Assembly: GCA_030268105.1 (NCBI GenBank)
Contig: BSDZ01000015.1
Span: 2,321,501-2,385,500 of the forward strand
Direction of reading: 5' to 3'
DNA: 64,000 bases
Source: Volvox africanus
Taxonomy: Eukaryota; Chlorophyta; Chlorophyceae; Chlamydomonadales; Volvocaceae
A model generated the notes under the pieces. That model made no database searches and was not told where the DNA came from. It worked only from the letters and a program-made list of their open reading frames with translations. Shown one piece after another: positions 38,301 to 48,633 of this stretch; position 1 is the stretch's first letter, and each line of letters starts with the position of its first letter. Position numbers and translations under genes: made by a program.

Positions 38301-41300
38301 AATAATAGAACCTCGTACCCATTGTCTACGGCCCTGCGGAAACTGCAACATCCCGAATTATTTCGGCAAGAGGGCTCGAAAGCTGCTGAGAACGTGCTTT
38401 CCTTAAGATCGAGCCTTGGGCCTTTCCAGTCATAATATTGGGTTTATCAATATTGGGATTAACTGGTAGAGAATATTATGGAGCCAGGCGATTTATACAG
38501 GCGCGAACAGCGGCTCAAGCGAACAGTGAACGATTGACTTCGCACTACCCAGATCACAATTCCAGTCTTAGCACGCATGCTCTATCATTTGCATGTCAAA
38601 AATCAATGTCTGAAATACACGCCGTGGCATTATCCTGGGAGTCAGGAGGGCAAAACTAGTGTGCTGTCAGGCCCCATCTACATCCCTCGCCGGTATGGTG
38701 GACTGAGTACTGGCAGGAGAAAGCAGATCGCCCCGTGCGATCCGCTTAGGATGCAGGTTGGAGGTCAGTTGACAGGCGCACCATCAACAAGGGCACCTGT
38801 CCGCCGTAGGGACACCGCCGCGGTACTAACCGCTGGCACCCCAGAGGCTCCCTTGGTTCTGCTGTTGGGCCCACCCATAGAAACCCTATTCGCAATGCGT
38901 GGCCTATACATTGCCTTGGCAACTCCGCCCTCCTCCATCTTCCGTATAACTGGTTACCCATTCTATCCATTCCTGTGTTCGGTTATCCGCTCACAGTGTA
39001 GACATCGGACACGTCGTTATGCAACGTCCTAAGACCCCAATGACCATTCCCTTCTTGACTGTTTGCAGACAGATGGTCGGCGAGGTGATCTCGGAAGCTC
39101 GGACCTTCAGTGCGCATCGGTCATTCGTCGTCCCCACGCTCAGTTGCATCGGCTGCTGCGTCACTGTGCTGATGGTAGGTGAGGGTTGGGGACCCGAAAC
39201 CGGCTTCCCATAATCTTGCTCACTTGAACGCCAACTTTCGTTGTTGGTACCGTGTTATGAAATAGTTAGCAATACCTGTAAACATCATGTCCTATCAGAG
39301 CAAAGGTTTTGGTGTTTATAATGCCCATCTTGATACGCATACGCACACATGTGTATATATGCATATATCTCTCGGGCAACATTTAGAAATATGCTACAGT
39401 TAATTGCCCCGCGAATGGCGTATCCAAGCTTACAAGTGGTATGGGACTAGTACAGCATTACGATGTGCAGAATGCACGAGCAGCTGTGCAGAGCGCATCC
39501 AATAGATCAATTTTGTAATAGCAAAGCAGCAGCATGCCCATTAACCCCTAAATTACACCCGCGGACAACACACACATACACAAACACACATTCTAGAAAC
39601 AGGCACACAATGTGACTTGCGTGGCTGCCAACAAGTAAAGACCATCCGTTCACACCACAAAGGAATGATGACAAATATGGTCGGCTGCTTATTGTCCCGT
39701 CATGCCACATGTCAATACCCACTGTCAACCTAATGCCATCACAGCCTGCTATAGCGTCTGTCACTTCAGGCGTGCCGAAAGAATCTGATGCACCGGCCGA
39801 TCCTCCGATCGCACGAACGGGGATGATAGTCAATGGTCAAAACTGCAGCCCGATCCACTTCCTAGCCCCTACATACCCGGGCAGGCCAGCTGCACATAAA
39901 CGAACATAGTACGAGTTCAGTTGGCAATCCAACGATGGAAAAGATCGACAATGACCGTTGGATTGGCAGCAGTAACTTTCATTGTAGCATGAGAAACAAG
40001 CATAGGTCAGAAAGAAAGAAGAGAGAAAAGCAATGATGCGGGCAAAGTGCGTATGATCCAGGGCCGGGCGAACCGATATGCCTTTTGAGCCCGACGTCTC
40101 CTGGTTGTAATTCCTCCAAACTGAATTTAATCAGCCGTTTGCGTAGAAGGCCGAAAGTCAATCTCAGAGTGCCACCGCGCGGTGAATAAAACAGTCCTAC
40201 GTAACCGCCACCAGGCATCAAAAGGTGAGACCGACGCCTGCAAAACCCGACGCTTGCATCCCGAACACGCTTGCGTGCGGCACCCACGCGCCTAATCTCA
40301 TGCTGAACGAAATACAGATAAACCGGTCTTTGGAGAGAGCCACGGTGCGAAAAATTAAGCGACATCTTCGCGATCTCCAGTCAGACTGGGCAGGCCAAAG
40401 AGCGCGTGGGACGTCGTACACCAATGGCCATCAACCAATACCGGCAACATAAGCATGCGCGACATCCGAACCAACACAAGCACACACAAACACATCAACG
40501 AGGTGCCCTACACACACACGATGAAACACGATACGCGCTGCAGAGCATAAGGCTGAGTTGAGGATCCTCTTTGACCGCAATTTGGCGACACACCGTTTCT
40601 GAGACCATTGGTTCTTTGTTCTTCTGCCTTGCAAAGCATTTTGCTCAGCAACAAAATGTACGGGTGCAGGTGTGGAGCATCCCTGGGCCCACCGAGCCAA
40701 TTCGTAGGCAGACAGGACACCTTCCTTACTTCGCCTGCTTGGACAGAAAAAAACACTCCACATTACATAAGCCACAGGGACAATAACACATAGGAACTTG
40801 GCACAGCACAAGCCCAACACGACATATGAAACCGCCACTTCATCATCTGACAGCGACACCGAAGGACGCAGCCGAGTGATTTTTATCCCGAGAACCGTGG
40901 GCCTTCTGGTTCGTCCGAGCCCTAATACTGAAGTGGACGAATAAAGACAGGTAGACAGACAGGTAGACACACAGGCAGGCATACACCACACACAAATATC
41001 AGACTAACAATGAACTGCCCCAACGCTACGAGTCCCGACCTCAGCGGTCCCGCTTGCTTGCTTGTTGCATAGGCGCCGCAACCCTCATCGGTGATTCTCG
41101 CCCACCAACCCGGGACCATTCCCAATTTTCCATATATCTGGGATTCGGACCCTGCAGCAAGAGGCATGTTTACGCAGGACACCACTTCACTTATAAGAAG
41201 AAAAAAACAGTTCAGGAAACGGGCGATTTTTTGCGTGCCATTCGTATATGTTCGTGCGCTGTCCCACATGTGGGCGTCCAGCTGCAACGGCATTGAGAAG

Positions 41301-43509
41301 TAAATGCCACCAAGGGGAATGTAAGTCGTGCAGTTGGTTGAACCATCTGGAAACCAACCCACAGTTGACTCTTTTTGAGGGTTGGACCCACATGCGCGAG
41401 CGTGCCCCCGTTTGCGTACAGCTACGGCGGGCCTCAGCGCACCCTGGCACAACTGGTGAGCTCCAAGACGCCATGACAGTAGCGGCACCACCATAACAGA
41501 GAAATTGCACCAGCAGCACGTAAACAAAAGCCAGACGGCGAAAATAAGCAAACGTCGCCTTAGCTGGCCTAGCTGGCGGGGCACTCCATCCGTCAAACAC
41601 GTCCAAAAACCTAACAGTGTGGTTTATCTGAATGCCACTCCAAAAGGTCAACTTACAGAGCTCTCTCCTCCAAAACCCTTCAAACTCACTGCCCATATTC
41701 CACACATCTGAATATAAGGCCAAGCTGTGGATTCCTACCTTCAATTTAGCAGCCCCCTCTCCCTCGGACCCAGGATCAGTGCATACATGTGCCCCTGATC
41801 ATAATTGTGAAGACGCACCTAGCCAGCATCCCACAAACACGCAAGTCCCAAATATTTGCGATTACCTTCCATGAGCTGGAAGCCCGGAAAGGCCCCCTTG
41901 ACAGGCATTAGGCGGTTTGTTTCCCGCCAAATCGAAAAGGCAGCATTTACTCATTCAAAATCCACTCACCAGCATCCATCATTGTCTTGCGGTACAATGT
42001 ATTTTACCTTTGGAAGTGAGCAGGCCAATGGCGATTGTCTAATTATGAAAGCTTCCCAGTAATTACTATTTAATGCCTAGTCTGGGCGTCCATTGCGCCG
42101 CTTTAACAATAATCCCAGTCGCCAGTCCATCACTGCGGCCCCGCCCAGCAACCAGTCACCACCTCCCATCATGCGGACGCCGTCTAGCCATGTTGCGTGT
42201 CCTGCAATCGCAGGGACGCAGTCCTCCGATGCTGATCGGATTCGGACCTGGCCAGTTGGTCGTCATGCGCGGGAAGGTGCGGACCAGCGATTATGAGATG
42301 AAATAGCTGTCCAGTCCCACCTTTCGCTTACGTGGGCTAGGGTCATCAAAACCGACTCCAATTTAAGGCAGAGGAGGGTATCATGTATACGCCACCGCCA
42401 TCATCATCGCCACTATCACTGCTGCGGAGTGGCATCGACTGAGCGCTGGGGACTTCGCATGCTGCGCTTCATCTTCAAGTCGATACACTGCCGCCCCCAT
42501 GTTCCGCTCGAGTACTTTCATGGTCCAATATGACCCCTGGCCACTGCTGTGAGCTACCGCTCGTGTTATGTACGAGCCGTCGCGCTACAGCCTTGGTACC
42601 TGGCACATCACTCTTCCTTGCACTCCGCAAGACACAGCAGTCGAGCGCCTCACTTCGCCTTAAAGCACTAATAGGACGTCGGATGGCTCATAATCCGCTG
42701 GCCTAGCCGCGCCTCCCCAAGACACGCACATAAGATACATGCCTCTCGCCTGTCGTTCAGTGGTAACTGGCCCCAAGGGCTGTTCAGTTCGATGAACACC
42801 GGTACCCCAGCAGAGCCTGACTTGACTGTAATCCCACGCCGCACCCGGAACGCATACCCCTGGATGTATTCCTAGTGTTGACCCATCTTGAATTAAACAA
42901 ACAAACCCAGGAATGTTGCAGGGGAGCATGTAGGAACCACCCCCGGCAGGACGCACTGCACCTGGCCTGCATTTCATCAGACACCGACGGGGATTCCGCC
43001 CGTCCGTATTATTCACAAGCAACCCTGAGCCCCTCGCCCCTCACATCACTGGGATGTGTTCAGTGATCTCTCCGTCAAACCCCCTCGACGAGAGGCCTAT
43101 AATAGCCCCGTATTGTGCCCTCATGAGCTGGCAAGCCATGGCCAAAGACAGACATGTGTCCCGGGATGAGATGCATCTCATCCTCCCACGAAATCTCCGA
43201 CCTCCCACTTCATCGCGCACGCTGGTAACGCACGCAGGCGTTGAGAAGGACACACGTAAGGAGCCAGCCATTGGAGCGAACGCACAGGCTGTAACAATCG
43301 GACGAATTTGAACGAACAATCGAGCATTAAGGAATCGAATGCTCTTTTGCATGTGGGTTGGGGCAGAGTGGGTTCCGCACCACACCATAACATCTATTCC
43401 ATGGGTACGCTAGAGCAACAAAGTGGGCTGGTCACACATCAGGGCAAACCACTCGGCGCGGGACTGCGCGCCTTTTCGTCCTCCGTGTTCTTACGGGGAT
43501 TTGCAAGCA
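35329..43509. other. long region without a recognised gene
   Basis: More than 8 kb with no family I can recognise on either strand. The first part (to about 37.5 kb) is G+T-rich on the plus strand (36,121-36,180, counted by hand: A14 C8 G20 T18). From about 39.5 kb on, the plus strand is strongly A+C-rich (41,461-41,520: A21 C20 G13 T6), the pattern seen in introns of minus-strand genes here. Open frames reach 224 codons (40,922-41,596 minus) and 161 codons (35,362-35,847 plus), without motifs. CAGACAGG-type repeats (about 40,945-40,985) inflate one of them. No reverse transcriptase, transposase, integrase or terminal repeat was seen. It could hold long 3' UTRs, noncoding transcripts or fast-evolving genes. 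Confidence 0.4.
39069..39174 (+). other. isolated exon-like segment
   Basis: A GC-rich segment between a good acceptor (CTGTTTGCAG at 39,059-39,068) and a good donor (GTAGGTGAG at 39,175). It is open in two frames; one reads DLQCASVIRRPHAQLHRLLR and the other QMVGEVISEARTFSAHRSFV. It stands out from AT-richer surroundings. No partner exons were found, so it remains a candidate. Confidence 0.15.
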
Positions 43510-44085
43510 TCACATTGCCATCAGCGCTTCCGCCGCAGCCGCTATCGCCATCAGGAAGGAGGTTTGCAGCTTACAGATCTCCCAGTCATCGCGCCTTATC
43601 ATCGCCGCATCATACAGCTGAAGGGACCGCTATCCCCGCAATTGTTTCCACTCCCGCCCTCCGTTCACACTCCATGCACACCTCCTCTCCCACACCCACC
43701 CACCCCACCCACACATACTCCACAACGGACTGTCACAAATCGCAACGTACAAGGTGCCGAAAAGAGCTCTTGGGTCAGTCCTGGATTGCAGCAGGCGGAA
43801 TACATGGCCTGCACTACAGCACGTGTCTCCGTATATCCGTAAAGCAAAGACACGCGTGGCATACTGTACCCGTAGTCAACGGTAAGAGCACGGCAAACGA
43901 GGCAGCTGCCTGACCCATATCGTCACCATGCCCCCTGCAGTGCTCAGCTCTCGGATGGACGCTTGGCTTCTCGGCTTTCGTAGCTCCTCGGGAGACTTAA
44001 GTCGTCGCCTTGGCGCGCCGTCATCAGTAATAGGAGAAGATGAAGAAGTTGCATTATCATTATCATTAGCAGTAGTAGATGACAT
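43510..44085 (-). CDS. candidate small two-exon gene, unknown function
   Basis: I do not recognise this protein. Exon 1 (44,085-43,927) starts at an ATG and encodes a Ser/Thr/Asn-rich beginning (MSSTTANDNDNATSSSS), then a basic segment (RRRLKSPEELRKPRSQASIR). It ends at ATG followed by GTGACG, a mediocre donor. Exon 2 (43,617-43,510) follows a good acceptor (CCCTTCAG) in the matching phase 0. It reads LYDAAMIRRDDWEICKLQTS, then FLMAIAAAAEALMAM and TGA. The joined product is 88 residues with a predicted helical C-terminal half. Supporting points are the matched phase and a strand composition that predicts minus-strand transcription. Against it, the frames are short, no homolog is known to me, and an extra exon of the neighbouring RRM gene is possible. 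Confidence 0.28.
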
Positions 44086-44959
44086 GGTATGGCGGCGATG
44101 GTGATGATCTTGACCTTGAAAGTCGAGGTGTCGCAGTACTCCGCGCTCGCTCGTAGGCACACAAGCATTGCGGCCCTTGTGCTTGTTGTTCTTCTCGATC
44201 AATCGTTCGCAGGAGAGTGGGGACAGAGACAAGGACGAGAGAGGAGGGGGGAGAGACACAAATACACACACGCACCAAAAAGGGACTTCTCGCACTCGGG
44301 GGTGGCCGCGGGGCGGCGGCCTACCGCTCATAACCCCACCTCTCACCTGCCTTTCATGCCCCCATCCCAGCAGCATTTTTGGCCCCATCGTCCATATGCA
44401 CATGTATGGAACACATAATGCCCGCGTCGGCAGACTGCGGGTTTCTCCCTACCAACGGAGAAGCGAGGACGGATTTTGGGCCTCGCAAGGACCGGACCAG
44501 GCCCTGACAAAATCCACCTCCGTCCAGTCACACAGCACCCACCGGCAGCCTCTGCCGCCCCCTGCTATTAATCAGTTCCCCCCGTTGCACCCTATGCCCA
44601 AGCGTGTAATGACCTATCCGGCAAAGCCTCTTACACCTATTTAACTCCACTGCTGACTCAGCCAGACACAGTTTCATACATGCATCACGCAAAAACCGCC
44701 CCGACCGTCCTCCATTCCCGTGATAAACGACCAAGTGACATCCACCGACTTATCCCGCCTCTATTTCAGCACCACAGCACTGGTCCTCTGCGCCAATGCG
44801 GAGATCTAGCCCGATGCTACTTGCATTCAGAACTGCAGAGGTGCTCTCGCACCGGAGCGGGGAGCCCTCTTGTAAAGAGAAGCCAGAGCCGCTCTCATCT
44901 CTTCGGTATCTCCGCGCAAGCAATCCTCCTTTTCATCTTTCGCTGCGTCACCGCTGCAA
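44086..44959. other. gap between candidate small gene and RRM gene
   Basis: Probably the 3' UTR of the RRM gene, whose stop codon is at 44,960-44,962 on the minus strand. The minus-strand frame of the candidate small gene stays open up to 44,403, but that extension looks like biased sequence. Nothing else was recognised. Confidence 0.35.
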
Positions 44960-47900
44960 TCAACCTAGAGTGAAGTGCTGTGGCCAGGTCCCAAAATCCG
45001 CCATAATGGCATTGGCCATTGAAGACGGCACCATACTGTTCCCGCCTGCTACCGCCGCGGCGGCTGCGGCGGCGCCCAACAAGGCCGCTGAGGACGACGG
45101 GGATGAGCTGGAGAGGGAGTGACCGGTGCCGTAGGAGCCTGCCATGCTGTTGGCAAGGGCGGCGGCCGAGGCGGCGGCGCTGCTAGCAACACTGCCACCG
45201 TGCGGCGAGCGCTTACCATACGGGTTCTTCGAGTATTGGATCCGGATTGGGCCACGGTCAGATGTATGAAGGATGCAGCCCTGAAGTCTGCTGTGTACGG
45301 CAGCTGCACTGGCCACGTCCATGAACTCCACGAAGCAGCTCACCTGGAGGCGAAAGCAGAAAGGGAAAGAATAACGCTGTGCATGGGTACATCTAAACCA
45401 CCAACTGGAACCAGAACCCAGATAGAAAGTGAAATCGTTCTGGGCCAAGGGCAACCAACAAGAGACTCACGAGAGAATATATGCGAGGTCCTCGATCGCT
45501 GTGGTCCTCGCTCGTGAACACAGCGAGGAGACATAACGCGGGCAGATGGGATGAGGGGAGACAGTATCTTTCTTTACCCTCAGATCCTCGGCCCCTCATA
45601 AATCCCCGTAATACCTGGCGCGGATGGCGCAGCAGCTTGAGCTGTTTGTATCCCGTTTGCCGGCCAAACACCTGCGTCAGCTCGTTCTCGTCCACCGTGT
45701 CCCCAAGATTGCCTGCGATGTAGAGAAAAGGCGGATGGACAGACATAGTAAACGAGAAAATGGTTGAATACAAGCGACCCATATGCAGCTTGAGCTTCCA
45801 GCCCATGTCTAGCTCCCAACCCGATGGGGCAAAGCAGGAGCTAGGTCGCATTACCGCCACAAGCACCCCTTTTTTCGTGCCATATCACCATATGCGGTAA
45901 AAGCCCTCTAGCATATCGGTTCAAAAGATTATTTACCATGCCCTCAGCATATACCCACATACCTACATGACTGCTACAATTTGGGCCCCCCGCCCTACCC
46001 TTTGGATCCCCCGCCCTGACCCACCAATGAACAGCGTGTTGCAGGGCGGATTGTCAAACTTGTTGGTTACGGGCCCAAAGGAAACGCTGGGCGCTGCACT
46101 AATAAGCCCTGCCTGCTGCAGGGCCATCGCATTGGCCTGGCCCGGCGCCGGCAGCAGCGTTTGGTGGTTCGTCGCGTTGGTGCGGATAGACCCCAGCGAG
46201 GAAGCCAGCAGAGGACTTGTGAAAGCCGGCGGGGCCATCCCTACTACAGGGCGACGGGGCAGATGGCCACGGCGGGACTGTTTAAGGAAAACGCAGCCGT
46301 CAGCAGGACATGGGATTGGCTCATCTCAGTGTGAAGATGAAGGGTGAAAAAGTCTAAAGAACCTGCATGAGGCGGCTAAGACAGAGAGCACAAAAGTTCC
46401 TCCACGGAACTGCAGCCAACATGCAGCTCTGGCCTTGTGTGCAAATGATGCACGCTTGAACGAGCTGAAGACCATAGCGGTATACACAAATGGATTGGCC
46501 TAGGATTGTATCAGCAGTAAGCCACGGACGCCAAAAAGGGCCGCAAATGCATGGAAATTGCCAATCTTGTTTAGAACGCAGGATTCACACAATTGGAGTG
46601 AATTCGCGTTTGGGTATTTTCTTCAGCACTTGGGTTTACGGCCTCGGTAGCGTCTACATGCCAGTCATGCCAGTGATGCCGCACGCACGAACAACGACGT
46701 TAGCAAGGTCAGGGGAAGAACCCAGCCTGATGAAGAGCCTCCGGCACCCACAATCAGCACGCACAAATCCAAGCTCCGCTAACTTAACGACACGGCAACG
46801 CACCTGTGGCGGAGAAGGGGCCCCCTCCGGAAGTCAACGCCATGGGCGACATTGCGGTAGGCGACATGGTTGCCAACACAGTCCCCGCAGTCCCCGTAGC
46901 AACAAGGCTCGTGGCAGCATTAATGCGTCTTGTGTCCGCACGACGAATAGAGGGGTCCTCCTGCAGGTGCCAGAGAGGGAGGAGTTACAGGAGGAGCCGA
47001 CACCAGCGAAGAGCCGCTAATGGAAATTGGGAAACGAAACAGAAGCGTACGTAGCCGAGCAGAAGGGCAAACGCAGAAAAGATATTCCCTAAGGCCTTTC
47101 CTTTCTCCCAATGCAGCATTCGATACCCACCTTGAGGTACATGTTCTTGTGTGCAATCTCGCACCGCAAGTGGCAATCCGTGTCAAACTGCATGTCGTGG
47201 AGCATCAGCATGGCGGCTTGCGCGTGGGCGTGGCTGCTAAACAGCGCAAAGCCCTGGGGCGTGGTCCCCGTGGTGGGCTTGGTGTTCATCTGGTCGTCGT
47301 AAGGGAAATGTGCGAGGTAAGATGCAGCGGTCCTCCGGTGACGTCCAGTCTCAAGAGTTTACAGTCAGTTCATAAAACGGAGGTAACACTAACACATTGG
47401 GCAGCACGTAAGCAGGTTTACAATTTGATAGACAGTGGAAAAGAGATTAAGTTTTGCAATTCATCAGCGCTTGATGAGGACAATCGGCCAGCAAGGCGTC
47501 GATGCTGGGCGATAGAATGCAACATATGAGGGCCGTGGCATGAGGGAAAGGGGAAGGGCTGCATCGTTGCGTTGCGCGATTTGGGTCAAGCCGAAAATGG
47601 CCAGATTCGCATCACGTTGCTTGGCCAGGTGCAGTGGGTGGCTCACGGCAAGTGAAATGCGATACAGAACCAAATCACCCGCAATCGGCTGCAATTAGGG
47701 CTGTAGAGGGAAAATCCTTGCCGTCCGTGCAGCTGGCGCCTCGCGGCATACATGATTGACCGATTGCAACCAACAATGTCACGCTGAGGTACGGCAGATG
47801 CACAGTACTAACACATACGGCCACGAGGAAACTGTGGGGATGCATGCAGCATGTTATAGATCAACACTCTTCCACGACGAATTTCCAGGGCAGGATGTTC

Positions 47901-48633
47901 CATTGTGCACCGGCCTACGTATTGATTTATACGGAAAAGTTCGAAAATGACTATTATACGTATACAACGCATTCAGACACAAAGCGAGTGGGTATGCAGC
48001 ATGACGTTTGAAGCAACTCCGCTGAACATGTCGCACAGGTATGAAATACATGCACTTACTGTTGTTGATTGATCGAACAGGGGTTGAGGTTTCCCTTCCG
48101 GGCAGCAGCTGGCACAGACACACCACAAACATCTTCCCTATTTGGAGAACACTTATTGATAAAAGATTGCATAGAAAGACACTGCATCGTTGAAGCCTTC
48201 CCGCGCCAAACATCATCGAGAGGGATGACAAGTATATGGCTTGACCAAAATGATAAAAATAGCCATCCATGATGATCCAGATATTAAATTGCAAGAAGGT
48301 GCAACTCCACGCGTTATGTGTGCTTTTCTGCATATACCGCACCTGTGATGCCTCGTAGCCGGGGAGGAAACATACGAGGTTGTGAAGCTCCCGATCGTGA
48401 ACGTTGGGCGGAAATCCTGTCACAAAGATGGTCCGTATCTCTTCCCCAGTTGATGCTAACGCAGGTGCTGGCCCACCAGCCAACGCGGGACTGAAGACGG
48501 GATACACGCTTAGCGGCTGCTCCGTCGCGAAACTCGAAACGTTTGTCCCAGCGCTTCCAAACATAGCTGCGTGTGCGTCCAAGCAAGCCAAGGCGCCTTG
48601 CACAGACGGCTGCGGAGGCGCCGGAGCTCTGTA
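44960..48633 (-). CDS. two-RRM RNA-binding protein (RBPMS/Whi3-like), 5' end unresolved
   Basis: Six exons are supported: 48,633-48,343; 47,289-47,131; 46,960-46,804; 46,243-46,025 (46,240 also fits); 45,712-45,615; 45,343-44,960. Phases close, giving about 435 residues. RRM1 has RNP2 IFVTGF (in RTIFVTGFPPNVHDRELHNL) and RNP1-like GFALFSS, and contains LPGYEASQ as in RBPMS and fungal Whi3/Nrd1. RRM2 has NTLFIGNLGDTVDENELTQV, CFVEFMD and IQYSKNPYGKRS. The linker and the C-terminal tail are Ala/Ser/Gly-rich low complexity. Such proteins bind mRNA and often control stability or localisation; the target is unknown. The first supported exon starts after an acceptor at 48,634-48,636 (T-rich tract, TCGCAG), so an upstream exon with the start codon is missing; an internal Met lies at 48,564. 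The stop at 44,960 could be bypassed by a weak donor just before it. Confidence 0.85.

Noticed and set aside
40431..41744. minus-strand frames of 185-224 codons with Cys-Leu-Pro-Val repeats
   Set aside because: The repeat comes from CAGACAGG-type DNA, frames overlap each other, and no domain or splice pattern supports them.
35329..43509. retrotransposon or DNA transposon
   Set aside because: I found no reverse transcriptase, integrase or transposase motif, no long terminal repeats and no terminal inverted repeats by eye; a genome-wide repeat search could still show a non-autonomous family.
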